Source: Methylotenera mobilis JLW8 (GTDB lineage Bacteria > Pseudomonadota > Gammaproteobacteria > Burkholderiales > Methylophilaceae). Taken from it: a stretch of 64,000 nucleotides of DNA. Below the pieces are notes generated by a model. The model searched no databases and was not told where the DNA came from. It saw only the letters and a program-made list of their open reading frames with translations. Numbering within the stretch: the first letter of the stretch is position 1; each line of letters opens with the position of its first letter. The translations under genes were made by a program, and so were the position numbers. Below are positions 32,734 through 41,927 of this stretch, in pieces. The stretch is from contig NC_012968.1 of NCBI RefSeq assembly GCF_000023705.1, positions 682,001-746,000 on the forward strand. The letters are read 5' to 3'.

Positions 32734-33435
32734 ATGCAAAATGTAGGATTTACAATTCCTAAAAAAGATTTAGATAATGGGGATAGATTTCTTGTTGAGG
32801 AAATTTCCCCAGCAACATATTTATTGGTTATAGCAGATGGAGTGGGTAGCTCAAGTCAACCTGGATATGCGGCTGAATTGGCGGTTAATAAAACTATTAG
32901 CGAAGTCAAGAATAACCCAGATATTTCCTTCTCAACTCTATTTAACTCTATTAAAGAGGTTTTGGTGTTTGAATCAAACAAAATCTCTTCAGTTTCTACT
33001 TTACAAACAACATTAACAGTTTGTATATTAAAAAATAATTACGCTAGAGTGGGGCATGTAGGTGATACCCGCCTATATCATTTGAGGAGCTCTGGTTTAG
33101 TGACGCGCACAGAGGATCAAACGGAGCTTAAAAAACTGGTGGATGAAGGTGTTATCAGTCCAATTCGTGCAAAAAACTATCCAAGAAAAAACGTTCTTCT
33201 TTCTGTGTTAGCAAGCAATAGAGATTTCGAACTTTATGAAAATGGATTTGATGTGCAAGAAAAAGATCGATTAATGCTAATTAGTGACGGTTTTTACAAA
33301 GTAATTTCTAAAAAGACAATAATACAAATATCAACAAAACATTTTTCAATCAATAATTTAGCTGATGAGCTACAAGAGTATGTTGTAGAAAAAGGCATTA
33401 ATGATGATTGTACGTGTTTGGTTGCAGAGATTTAG
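32734..33435 (+). CDS. PP2C-family protein phosphatase
   Basis: Metal-dependent Ser/Thr phosphatase of 233 residues, presumably reversing the upstream kinase. Expected metal-site motifs are present: NGDRF (Asp17), ADGVGSS (Asp35), GHVGDTRLYHL (Asp111), SDGFYKV (Asp185) and GINDDCTCLVAEI (Asp224/225) at the C-terminus. The protein is a bare catalytic domain without membrane or regulatory parts. The ATG lies 3 nt behind the kinase stop, so the genes are co-translated. The sequence is AT-rich like the kinase. Such kinase-phosphatase pairs occur in type VI secretion control, cell-wall signalling and some anti-phage loci; nothing here decides which. Confidence 0.9.
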   Translation: MQNVGFTIPKKDLDNGDRFLVEEISPATYLLVIADGVGSSSQPGYAAELAVNKTISEVKNNPDISFSTLFNSIKEVLVFESNKISSVSTLQTTLTVCILKNNYARVGHVGDTRLYHLRSSGLVTRTEDQTELKKLVDEGVISPIRAKNYPRKNVLLSVLASNRDFELYENGFDVQEKDRLMLISDGFYKVISKKTIIQISTKHFSINNLADELQEYVVEKGINDDCTCLVAEI

Positions 33436-33443
33436 TATAAAAA

Positions 33444-34022
33444 TTGACCTCAATTAACCTAACTCAAGCCTACCGCCTCCTAAACCACGGCCCAACCGTA
33501 TTGGTTTCTACCCGCCACGGTACTCAAATCAACGTGATGGCAGCCGCATGGAATATGCCACTGGATTTCGACCCACCTAAAATCGCTATTGTTATTGATA
33601 AAAGTACCTACACGCGTGAGTTAATTGAAGCTTCTGGCACCTTTGCCATTAACGTACCGTGTCGTGCGCAAGCAGAGATGGTAGTGCGGGTGGGCGCTAG
33701 CTCTGGCCGTGAGCTCTTAGGTAAGCAACCGGACAATAAGTTTGCCGCATTTGATTTACCTACCTTTGCTGCTAGCAAGATTGATGCACCTTTGCTTGAG
33801 GGGTGTGTGGCGTGGCTGGAGTGCAAGTTGATTCCTGAGCCGCATATTCAAAATACGTATGATTTATTCTTAGTCGAGGTAGTGGCGGCTCATGCGGATG
33901 AGCGCGTGTTTAGTGATGGTCGCTGGCATTTTGAAGGCTTTGATGACTTGCGCACAATTCATCATGTTGCGGGCGGTGCTTTTATGGCGATTGGTGAAGC
34001 CTTCACCACGCGAGCAGGTTAA
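33444..34022 (+). CDS. Flavin reductase family (FMN-binding split barrel) protein
   Basis: A 192-residue member of the flavin reductase-like FMN-binding family; relatives reduce flavin with NAD(P)H or act as unassigned flavoproteins. The typical core is visible: GPTVLVSTRHGTQINVMAAAWNM, then DFDPPKIAIVIDKSTYTRELI and TFAINVPC. The only start giving a full-length protein is TTG at 33444, 8 nt after the PP2C stop, without a recognisable ribosome site. Base composition returns to that of the housekeeping genes here. The poor start may mean the original upstream region was replaced when the kinase-phosphatase pair arrived, or that translation is coupled to PP2C. Confidence 0.82.
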   Translation: MTSINLTQAYRLLNHGPTVLVSTRHGTQINVMAAAWNMPLDFDPPKIAIVIDKSTYTRELIEASGTFAINVPCRAQAEMVVRVGASSGRELLGKQPDNKFAAFDLPTFAASKIDAPLLEGCVAWLECKLIPEPHIQNTYDLFLVEVVAAHADERVFSDGRWHFEGFDDLRTIHHVAGGAFMAIGEAFTTRAG

Positions 34023-34042
34023 CCTTTACATCAGGATTGAAG

Positions 34043-35161
34043 ATGAAAAAATCCCGTCCGCGTAAATCCAAAAAACAACTCTCTAAAAAAATCGGGATGG
34101 CGCCGGGCTCGCTCGTTTATGTGGGCAGTATGGATGCCAATGCTGCGCAACTGGCTAAGCCGATTGTGAGCGTGATGATTTATGACGCGGCTGAATTAAC
34201 TGAGCAAATATTAAGTGCTGAAGCGCTTGCCAACTTTAAACTCACTGACTATAGCAAAGCCGGCAAAAAGGTTTGGCTGAATGTGCACGGCGTGCATGAT
34301 GCCGCACTGATTAAGCAAATTGGCGATTTATTCCATTTACACCCATTGGTGCAGGAAGATATTCTCAATACCGAGCAGCGCCCAAAAGTAGATGAGTTTG
34401 ATGATTATGTGTTTTTAGAAACACGTTGTTTCCGCTACGACCAAGCCGCAATGACGATGGATTCCGAGCAGGTGAGTTTTGTGTTGGGGCGTGATTACTT
34501 GCTGACGTTTCAAGAGCGCGCTACCGGTAATTTTGAGCCGGTGCGTACACGCATGCGCGTAAGCCGTGCGCATATTCGTGAGCTGGGCGTGGATTACTTA
34601 GCCTATGCCTTGCTGGATAGCGTGGTGGATAAATACTTTAGCGTGCTGGAAGCGGTGGGTGATGCGAGCGAGGCGCTGGAAGAGGTGTTGCTACATAAGC
34701 CAACCAATACCGAGCTGCATGCGATTCACCAGCTTAAGCATGTGAGTATAGAGTTGCGTCGCGCGGTGTGGCCACTACGTGAGGTGATTAATACCTTAAG
34801 CCGTAATGAAAATGATTTCTTTAAACCCACCACCATGCCGTACCTGCGTGATGTGTACGACCACACGGTGAGTTTTATTGAGTCGCTGGAATCAATTCGC
34901 GATGCATTAAGCGGCATGATGGATATTTACATGGCGAGCGTGAGCCAGCGTGTTAACCTAGAAGTGCGCGCCTTAACTGTGGTAGCCATGCTGTTTATGC
35001 CAGCGACTTTAATTGCCGGTATCTTCGGCATGAACTTTCATGAGATGCCGTGGCTGGCCGATAAAGACGGCTTTTGGTGGGCAATGGGCTTAATGCTGAG
35101 TATCGCGCTGGTGATGCTCACTATCTTTTGGCGTCGTCAGTGGCTCACTAGCCAAAGCTAA
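34043..35161 (+). CDS. corA: CorA-family magnesium/cobalt transporter
   Basis: Pentameric inner-membrane Mg2+ channel. The 372-residue protein has a large cytoplasmic N-terminal domain and two C-terminal helices; the pore signature is GIFGMNFHEMP (the GMN motif) at the end of the first helix. A short Lys/Arg-rich N-terminal tail precedes the domain. ATG 34043 is chosen because AGGA lies 6 nt upstream; a TTG two codons earlier is less likely. It follows the flavin reductase by 20 nt. Confidence 0.93.
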   Translation: MKKSRPRKSKKQLSKKIGMAPGSLVYVGSMDANAAQLAKPIVSVMIYDAAELTEQILSAEALANFKLTDYSKAGKKVWLNVHGVHDAALIKQIGDLFHLHPLVQEDILNTEQRPKVDEFDDYVFLETRCFRYDQAAMTMDSEQVSFVLGRDYLLTFQERATGNFEPVRTRMRVSRAHIRELGVDYLAYALLDSVVDKYFSVLEAVGDASEALEEVLLHKPTNTELHAIHQLKHVSIELRRAVWPLREVINTLSRNENDFFKPTTMPYLRDVYDHTVSFIESLESIRDALSGMMDIYMASVSQRVNLEVRALTVVAMLFMPATLIAGIFGMNFHEMPWLADKDGFWWAMGLMLSIALVMLTIFWRRQWLTSQS

Positions 35162-35271
35162 TGACTCATCAAGCTTTACCTTTGTGTGACAGGTGAGCGG
35201 CTTTGTGTAGCATATTCAAAAGACCTTGGCTTGAAATGTCTGTGCTCAAAATATCTTGATTAATTTGCCAG

Positions 35272-35303
35272 ACAGATTAGCGACTTAACACGCGCTAATC
35301 TGT
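35272..35303. promoter_or_regulatory. Perfect inverted repeat at the purL promoter
   Basis: ACAGATTAGCG (35272-35282) and CGCTAATCTGT (35293-35303) form perfect 11-nt arms around a 10-nt centre. The right arm abuts TAAAAT at 35304-35309, a candidate -10 box about 40 nt before the purL ATG. The position suits a repressor operator or an attenuating hairpin. It does not match the E. coli PurR box as I know it, and lacks the T-run of a terminator. Confidence 0.5.
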
Positions 35304-35347
35304 TAAAATCTCGGTTTATTCTTGTCCTTGATATTTAGCTGAGTTTA

Positions 35348-38300
35348 ATGAGCCAATCTAATCCAAACACACAAATGATCAGCCTGCGAGGCAGCGCTGC
35401 TTTATCACCTTTCAGAATTGAAAAAATTCAAAATAAATTGAATGAAATATGCCCGAACATTGGTCATATTTACGCTGAGTTCTGGCATTTTGTATGGGTA
35501 GATGGCGCGTTAACAGCCCAGCAAGAAAACACACTAAACCAGATTTTGACCTACGGCCCAAGTATGCAGGCTGAAGAGCCGAACGGCGAGTTTATTTTGG
35601 TATTGCCACGTGTGGGTACGATTTCGCCTTGGGCATCGCGTGCGACTGATATCGTGCAGCACTGTGGTTTGCCTGAAGTGCAGCGCGTAGAGCGCGGTAT
35701 TGCTTACTATGTGCAAACCAAGAGTGGTCAGCCTTTAACCGCCAATGAGCGTCAATTACTGTTGCCCTTGATTCATGACCGTATGACTGAAAGCGTATTT
35801 GCCAACAAGCAAGACGCGGGCAAGTTATTCCACACTGATACCCCTAAACCATTAAGCACCATTGATGTATTGCAAGGCGGTAAAGCGGCGCTTAACCAAG
35901 CTAATAACGAAATGGGTTTGGCCTTGTCACCAGATGAAGTGGATTATCTGTTTGATAACTACACCAGAATGCAACGCAACCCAACCGATGTTGAGTTGAT
36001 GATGTTCGCGCAAGCAAACTCAGAGCATTGCCGTCATAAAATCTTTAATGCAGATTGGGTGATTGATGGCGAGCAGCAAGAGTTTTCACTGTTTGGCATG
36101 ATCCGCAATACGCACAAGTTGAACCCAGGTGCAACTGTAGTGGCGTATTCTGACAACGCTTCTATTGTGGCGGGTCAGCAAGCGAACGAGCCAACCAAAC
36201 GTTTTTACCCAGCAGAAAATGGTGCTTACCGCTTTGTTGAAGAAGACATGCACTTCTTGATGAAGGTGGAAACCCATAACCACCCAACGGCAATTTCTCC
36301 ATTTGCGGGTGCGGCAACGGGTGCTGGCGGTGAGATTCGTGATGAAGGTGCAACCGGTAGCGGTTCTAAACCTAAAGCAGGTTTGACTGGCTTCTCAGTA
36401 TCTAACTTGAATATCCCTAACTTTACCCAGCCTTGGGAATCAGACGCTTACGGTAAGCCTAACCGTATTGCTTCACCATTACAGATTATGGTGGATGGCC
36501 CATTAGGCGGCGCGGCTTATAACAACGAGTTTGGTCGTCCTAACATTACCGGTTATTTCCGTACTTTAGAAATTGAAGCGCCAAGTGCAAGCGGCAATAC
36601 CGAAGTGCGTGGTTACCATAAGCCAATTATGTTGGCAGGTGGTATTGGTAATATTTCTGCACAACACTCTAAAAAGAACCCAATTCCACCGGGTGCTGCA
36701 TTGATTCAATTAGGCGGCCCAGCAATGTTGATTGGCTTGGGCGGTGGTGCGGCTTCTAGTATGGATACCGGCAGCAATGTAGAGAACTTAGACTTTGACT
36801 CTGTGCAACGTGGCAACCCTGAGCTTGAGCGTAGAGCACAAGAGGTAATTGACCGCTGCTGGCAGCTAGGTGAAGACAACCCGATTTTAAGTATTCATGA
36901 CGTAGGCGCGGGTGGTATTTCTAATGCGTTCCCAGAGTTGGTGAATGATGCTGGTGTAGGCGCAATTTTCCAATTGCGCGATGTGAATAACGAAGAGCCA
37001 GGCATGTCACCACGTGAATTGTGGAGCAACGAGGCGCAAGAACGCTACGTAATGGCGATTGCGCAAGAAGACTTACCACGCTTTAAAGAGATTTGTGCAC
37101 GTGAGCGCTGCCCTTATGCGGTGGTGGGCTACGCCACAGAAGATCGTCATCTAACCGTGGCGGATAGTCATTTTGAAAACAAGCCAGTGGATATGGACTT
37201 ATCTGTATTGCTCGGCAAACCGCCAAAAATGACGCGTGACGTAAAAAGCGCCGCACCAGTGCTAAAAGCATTTGACGCAAGCAAGATAGATTTAAAAGAC
37301 GCTGCAGCACGCGTATTACGTTTGCCGGGCGTTGCAGATAAAACATTCTTGATTACCATTGGCGACCGTTCTGTGACCGGCTTGGTAGCACGTGAGCAAA
37401 TGGTTGGCCCATGGCAAGTGCCAGTGGCTGACGTTGGTGTGACGTTAGCTGGCTACGAAACTTACCGTGGTGAAGCGTTTGCGATTGGTGAAAAAGCGCC
37501 ATTAGCTTTGGTGAATGCACCGGCTTCTGGCCGTATGGCAATTGGTGAATCTATCACCAATATCGCCGCTAGTTTGATTGACGACATCAGCGATTTAAAA
37601 CTTTCAGCAAACTGGATGGCGCCTGCAGGCCACGTTGGCGAAGACGCTGCATTGTTTGCCACGGTAAAAGCAGTGGGTATGGAATTGTGTCCGCAACTGG
37701 GTGTAAGCATCCCAGTGGGTAAAGACTCGATGAGTATGAAAACCGTATGGAATGATGACGGTGAAAACAAAGCGGTGACCTCACCAATTTCATTGGTGGT
37801 GACCGCGTTTGCTGCTACGCCAGATGCGCGTAAAACCTTAACCCCACAGTTGCAAACCGGTGTTGCATCACAATTGATTTTAATTGATTTGGGTGCTGGC
37901 AAAAACCGCATGGGTGGCTCAAGCCTAGCGCAGGTTTACGGTGAAGTGGGCAACGTTGCGCCAGATGTTGATGACGCAAACCAACTGAAACATTTCTTCA
38001 ACACGATTCAACAGTTGAATAAATCCGGCAAGATTATGGCCTACCATGACCGTTCTGACGGCGGTTTATTTACAACCTTGGTAGAGATGGCGTTTGCGGG
38101 TCATTGTGGTTTGAACGTAGATGTATCTAGCCTGCCTGGCTACTTGGTAGAAGCACTATACAACGAAGAGTTGGGTGCTGTGATTCAAGTGCGTGCAGAA
38201 GATACGCAAGCCGTGCTTGCTCAGTTTAACGGTTTGGCACATGTAGTGGCCGAAGTGACCACCGCTAACCAAATTGAAATCAAACACAACGGCCAAGTAG

Positions 38301-39271
38301 TGTTTGCTGATACGCGCATTAACTTGCATCGTATGTGGTCTGAAACGACTTACCAAATGCAAAAGCTGCGTGATAACCCAGTAAGCGCACAGCAAGAATA
38401 CGACAGATTGTTGAACGACGCTGATCGTGGTTTGTTTGCAGAGCTAACTTTTAACCCAAGTGAAAATATTGCTGCGCCATACATTGCAACCGGTGCGCGC
38501 CCGAAAATGGCAATCTTGCGTGAGCAAGGCGTGAACGGCCATGTGGAAATGGCTGCATCGTTTGACCGTGCTGGTTTTGCCGCGTTTGACGTGCATATGA
38601 GCGATATTATTGCTGGCCGTGTTTCACTCAAAGACTTTGCTGGTGTGGTGGCTTGCGGTGGCTTCTCTTATGGTGATGTATTGGGCGCGGGTGAGGGTTG
38701 GGCTAAATCCATCTTGTTTAATGCGCGTGCACGTGATGAGTTCTCTGCGTTCTTTGATCGCCAAGATAGCTTTGCACTTGGTGTGTGTAACGGCTGTCAA
38801 ATGATGAGTAACCTGCGCGAGTTGATTCCAGGCGCGGCACATTGGCCACATTTTGTGAAAAATAAATCAGAGCAATTTGAAGCACGCCTTGGTATGGTGG
38901 AAGTGTTGGCATCCCCATCTATCTTCTTTAATGGCATGGCTGGCAGCAAAATGCCGATTGCGGTAGCACATGGTGAAGGTTTCGCGGAATTTTCTCAGCC
39001 TAATGCTGTCAATGAACTGTTGGCACAAAAATTAGTAACAATGCGTTTTATCGATCATGCATCAGCACCTACAGAGGTGTATCCGTTTAACCCTAACGGT
39101 TCACCGCAAGGGGTTACCGGATTAACCAGCACGGATGGGCGTTTTAGTATTATGATGCCACATCCTGAACGTGTGATTCGTAACGTGCAAAACACATGGC
39201 AACGTTGCGAAGATGCTGAAGATAGTGCTTGGATTCGTATGTTCCGCAATGCTAGAAAATACATTGCTTAA
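35348..39271 (+). CDS. purL: Phosphoribosylformylglycinamidine synthase (FGAM synthase)
   Basis: Large single-chain FGAM synthase (1307 aa) for the fourth step of purine synthesis: FGAR plus glutamine and ATP gives FGAM. Domain order is the N-terminal PurS-like part, the linker, two AIR-synthase-type halves ([19 protein letters not shown] near 305; [15 protein letters not shown] near 518) and a C-terminal class I glutaminase with nucleophile Cys in [11 protein letters not shown] and His/Glu in MMPHPERV. This is the long gammaproteobacterial-type form, not the split PurLQS. It stands alone behind corA with an inverted repeat at its promoter. Confidence 0.97.
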   Translation: MSQSNPNTQMISLRGSAALSPFRIEKIQNKLNEICPNIGHIYAEFWHFVWVDGALTAQQENTLNQILTYGPSMQAEEPNGEFILVLPRVGTISPWASRATDIVQHCGLPEVQRVERGIAYYVQTKSGQPLTANERQLLLPLIHDRMTESVFANKQDAGKLFHTDTPKPLSTIDVLQGGKAALNQANNEMGLALSPDEVDYLFDNYTRMQRNPTDVELMMFAQANSEHCRHKIFNADWVIDGEQQEFSLFGMIRNTHKLNPGATVVAYSDNASIVAGQQANEPTKRFYPAENGAYRFVEEDMHFLMKVETHNHPTAISPFAGAATGAGGEIRDEGATGSGSKPKAGLTGFSVSNLNIPNFTQPWESDAYGKPNRIASPLQIMVDGPLGGAAYNNEFGRPNITGYFRTLEIEAPSASGNTEVRGYHKPIMLAGGIGNISAQHSKKNPIPPGAALIQLGGPAMLIGLGGGAASSMDTGSNVENLDFDSVQRGNPELERRAQEVIDRCWQLGEDNPILSIHDVGAGGISNAFPELVNDAGVGAIFQLRDVNNEEPGMSPRELWSNEAQERYVMAIAQEDLPRFKEICARERCPYAVVGYATEDRHLTVADSHFENKPVDMDLSVLLGKPPKMTRDVKSAAPVLKAFDASKIDLKDAAARVLRLPGVADKTFLITIGDRSVTGLVAREQMVGPWQVPVADVGVTLAGYETYRGEAFAIGEKAPLALVNAPASGRMAIGESITNIAASLIDDISDLKLSANWMAPAGHVGEDAALFATVKAVGMELCPQLGVSIPVGKDSMSMKTVWNDDGENKAVTSPISLVVTAFAATPDARKTLTPQLQTGVASQLILIDLGAGKNRMGGSSLAQVYGEVGNVAPDVDDANQLKHFFNTIQQLNKSGKIMAYHDRSDGGLFTTLVEMAFAGHCGLNVDVSSLPGYLVEALYNEELGAVIQVRAEDTQAVLAQFNGLAHVVAEVTTANQIEIKHNGQVVFADTRINLHRMWSETTYQMQKLRDNPVSAQQEYDRLLNDADRGLFAELTFNPSENIAAPYIATGARPKMAILREQGVNGHVEMAASFDRAGFAAFDVHMSDIIAGRVSLKDFAGVVACGGFSYGDVLGAGEGWAKSILFNARARDEFSAFFDRQDSFALGVCNGCQMMSNLRELIPGAAHWPHFVKNKSEQFEARLGMVEVLASPSIFFNGMAGSKMPIAVAHGEGFAEFSQPNAVNELLAQKLVTMRFIDHASAPTEVYPFNPNGSPQGVTGLTSTDGRFSIMMPHPERVIRNVQNTWQRCEDAEDSAWIRMFRNARKYIA

Positions 39272-39400
39272 ACTATGCGTTAAGTAGCTAAGGCTCTGTT
39301 AGTAATGGCTTTAAACAGACATTAACAATCATTGTTTTGGTCTGTGCGGTTTGAATAGTGACAAAATAAATTTTAATAAATGACTTTGGAGAAAAGCAGT

Positions 39401-39886
39401 ATGAATTTTTTTAGAACACTGGTTTTAGCATTAGCCTTTTTTTACCCAATCGCATCTATGGCAGAGCTGAACGATGATGACCATATGCGTTATACAGAGG
39501 CTTTGCGTGATGGTAATGTAAAGCTCGTTAAAAAGTATTTGGATACTGATGCAAAACCAAATGACAAGTTCTTCGGTTGGTCTGCTTTGCAAATTGCCGC
39601 AGCCAAAGGCCAGCTTAAAGTGGTTGAGCTATTGATTGAGCGTGGTGCTGACTTGAACTATCAACACCCAATCAGCAAAAACACAGCTTTCCATATGGCG
39701 GCATTCGGTGGTTATAGTGATTTGGTTAAATTGCTGGCAGCTAAAGGCGCTGATGTGAATATTAAAATGCGTGCTGATGTTTCTATTATTCGTGCTATCC
39801 GTGATGAAGGTAACACCAAAATGGTAGAGTTGCTTACATCACTTGGTGTGCGAGATGATGGCTGTTTAGAAGAGAAGTGTTTCTAA
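39401..39886 (+). CDS. Exported ankyrin-repeat protein
   Basis: A 161-residue periplasmic protein. ATG 39401 has GGAG 9 nt upstream and gives a clean signal peptide (MNFFRTLVLALAFFYPIASMA, cut before ELND); an ATG 21 nt earlier would spoil it. About three to four ankyrin repeats follow (for example GWSALQIAAAKGQLKVVELL, then TAFHMAAFGGYSDLVKLL). A C-terminal pair of cysteines (DGCLEEKCF) may form a disulfide. Ankyrin repeats mediate protein contacts; no partner is visible. A second exported ankyrin protein lies at 48967. Confidence 0.87.
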   Translation: MNFFRTLVLALAFFYPIASMAELNDDDHMRYTEALRDGNVKLVKKYLDTDAKPNDKFFGWSALQIAAAKGQLKVVELLIERGADLNYQHPISKNTAFHMAAFGGYSDLVKLLAAKGADVNIKMRADVSIIRAIRDEGNTKMVELLTSLGVRDDGCLEEKCF

Positions 39887-39901
39887 TCACTTAAATCTGC
39901 T

Positions 39902-39936
39902 TCTTGGCACTGGCCGTTTAGACGCGGGTGCCAAGA
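39902..39936. other. Stem-loop after the ankyrin gene
   Basis: TCTTGGCAC (39902-39910) and GTGCCAAGA (39928-39936) form perfect 9-nt arms around a 17-nt loop. No T-tract follows, so it is a candidate 3'-end hairpin rather than a standard terminator. Confidence 0.5.
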
Positions 39937-40008
39937 TAGTCTGGTTGTAGGTTTGACGATTGTAAGTTTGATTAATTGTAGTGGTGTTTCTAACTTGATG
40001 AAGAGCCC

Positions 40009-40401
40009 ATGAAAACATTTATTCTAAATTTTATACTGATATCCTCAGTTGTTTTGCCCATACCGGGCAAGGCTGCTGAGGATTTTGTTTATGCAGGGCA
40101 GGGATTGCATACCCGAACGTTGGCAGCCTCTTGTGCAGCATGCCATGGCACCAATGGTAACGCGGTAAAAACCAAAGCCGAGTTTGATGCCACCACGCTT
40201 GCCGGGCTGGATAAAGCCTACATAGAGCAGCGTTTACTTGATTTCCGTAAAGGTGTGCGCCCAGCCACGGTGATGCACCGCCACGCGAGCGGCTTAACTC
40301 TGGATGAAATTAAGCAGCTTGCAGATTATTTCTCACGGCAAAAACCTGAGCAGCACACCATGCCGGAACCACAAAAACTAAAGGCGGTGCAGGATGAGTA
40401 A
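40009..40401 (+). CDS. Class I cytochrome c, probable sulfide dehydrogenase subunit
   Basis: Periplasmic monohaem cytochrome of 130 residues. A signal peptide (cut after GKA) precedes the haem-binding CAACH motif near residue 44; the distal ligand is probably the methionine in RPATVMHRH. The segment LDEIKQLADYFSRQ is typical of c553-like cytochromes. Its end overlaps the next gene by 8 nt; that gene encodes a flavocytochrome c flavoprotein, so this is likely its electron-accepting subunit (FccA/SoxE-like), although single-haem. Confidence 0.87.
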   Translation: MKTFILNFILISSVVLPIPGKAAEDFVYAGQGLHTRTLAASCAACHGTNGNAVKTKAEFDATTLAGLDKAYIEQRLLDFRKGVRPATVMHRHASGLTLDEIKQLADYFSRQKPEQHTMPEPQKLKAVQDE

Positions 40402-41677
40402 TCATATAACTGACTTTAATCGCCGTGATTTTATTAAAACGGTGGGCGTCATCGGTGCCTTGGCGTTTGCCCCACATGCAATCGCGATGGGAAAAAAGCC
40501 GCCGATTGGACGTGTGGTAGTCATTGGCGGCGGCTATGCTGGTACCAGTGCCGCTAAATATATTCGTATGTGGAGTATGGGTAGTATTGAAGTGGTGGTG
40601 ATTGAACCATCACCACAGTTTGTATCCTGCCCACTGAGTAATTTGGTGTTGGGCGGCAGTCAGCAAATTAATGACCTGACATTTGGCTATGATCTATTAC
40701 AAAAACATCATGGCATACGGTGGGTGCAAGATAGCGTGACTGCGGTTGATACCGATGCTAAAAAGGTAACCATGCAGCGCGGCGAAATCAACTACGACCG
40801 CTTGATTGTGGCACCGGGTGTGGATTTTATTTATGACCGCCTGCTACAACTGCAAAGTGCAGAAGCGCAAAAGCAGGTTCCACACGCATGGAAAGCAGGC
40901 TGGCAGACCGTTAATCTGCGTCAGCAGTTGGAAGCTATGCCCGATGGCGGTGTGTTTGTCATCACTATCCCCAAAGCACCATACCGTTGCCCACCTGGGC
41001 CTTATGAACGTATCTGCCAGGTCGCTTATTATCTGAAGGCGAATAAACCTAAAAGTAAGATCATCGTGCTGGATGCGAACGCCGAAATTGTATCTAAAAA
41101 AGGCTTGTTTACTAAAGTGTGGGCCAGTAATTATGCCGGTATGATTGATTACCGCCCCAATAGCGACATCGCTTCGGTGGATGTGTCAACTAAAACCGTG
41201 GCTACCGAGTTTGAACAGGTGAAGGCCGATGTACTGAATGTAATACCGCCGCAGCGGGCAGGCAAGCCAGCGCAGATGGCACATTTGCTCGCATCTGAAT
41301 ATCCGTGGTGCGATGTTGATTTTTTAAGTTACGAGTCTAAATTAGTGCCGAATGTACATGTGGTGGGGGATAGCGTGGCGTCAGGCTTGCCTAAGTCTGC
41401 ACATATGGCAACCTCACAGGCGCGTGTTTGCGCGAGTGCGATTGTGGAATTGATGCAGGGGAGAAGTCCAGATACTGCACCGGTGTTTGCCAACACTTGC
41501 TACAGCTTTGTAGATGATAAACAGGCCATGCATGTAGCTAATGTGTACCGCTACGATGCTGCCAAAAAGATTATGGTGTCGGCCGAAGGCGGCGGGGTTT
41601 CGCTTGCGCCTTCAGATAAAGAGGGCGCTTATGCCAAAGCTTGGGCACATAATATATGGTCGGATGTATTAACCTAA
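40394..41677 (+). CDS. Flavocytochrome c sulfide dehydrogenase, flavoprotein subunit
   Basis: Periplasmic FAD enzyme of the FccB/SoxF family, expected to oxidise sulfide to sulfur or polysulfide and pass electrons to the cytochrome encoded just upstream. The N-terminus carries a Tat-type motif (NRRDFIKTVG) and hydrophobic stretch, then the FAD motif VVVIGGGYAGTSAAKYIRMW. Family cysteines are present in SPQFVSCPLSN and PYRCPPGPYER, and the C-terminal domain (NTCYSFVDDKQAMHVANVY) is that of FCSD. Length is normal (427 aa). The genes are translationally coupled. No other sox genes are seen, so detoxification is as likely as energy gain. Confidence 0.9.
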   Translation: MSNHITDFNRRDFIKTVGVIGALAFAPHAIAMGKKPPIGRVVVIGGGYAGTSAAKYIRMWSMGSIEVVVIEPSPQFVSCPLSNLVLGGSQQINDLTFGYDLLQKHHGIRWVQDSVTAVDTDAKKVTMQRGEINYDRLIVAPGVDFIYDRLLQLQSAEAQKQVPHAWKAGWQTVNLRQQLEAMPDGGVFVITIPKAPYRCPPGPYERICQVAYYLKANKPKSKIIVLDANAEIVSKKGLFTKVWASNYAGMIDYRPNSDIASVDVSTKTVATEFEQVKADVLNVIPPQRAGKPAQMAHLLASEYPWCDVDFLSYESKLVPNVHVVGDSVASGLPKSAHMATSQARVCASAIVELMQGRSPDTAPVFANTCYSFVDDKQAMHVANVYRYDAAKKIMVSAEGGGVSLAPSDKEGAYAKAWAHNIWSDVLT

Positions 41678-41755
41678 GGGTAGCTTTGAGTTGGAAAAAA
41701 TACGGAGCTAGGGAAAGTACGGAACTAAGGACGAAACGGCATATGTGTCTGTACA

Positions 41756-41855
41756 GGCGAATTGCGCAGTAATCGTAAGCTCGCCGTAATTGCATACTAT
41801 CTCGGCTCCTGCGTTCCGTGCGTTTTGCACTGCACCTCGTTCAACGACCCGTTCC
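41756..41855. repeat. Dispersed noncoding repeat, copy A
   Basis: Shares GGCGAATTGC (41756-41765), a CTCGCsGTA block, and an ungapped 63-nt core (41793-41855) with copy B at 46754-46816. By hand count 44 of 63 core positions agree, with a perfect GTTCCGTGCG block in the middle, and most differences are transitions. It lies between two genes with no credible reading frame. Confidence 0.65.
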
Positions 41856-41927
41856 ATATTTTTAAAGTGAGCAGTTCCTTCTGTAGTGTGAGACGAAAAT
41901 TAAAAACGCATCATCTTTGGGGGAGTT

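Noticed and set aside
31384-33435. Type VI secretion control pair (PpkA/PppA)
   Set aside because: No tss, hcp, vgrG or FHA-domain genes are in the window, and the kinase lacks the membrane and periplasmic parts of PpkA.
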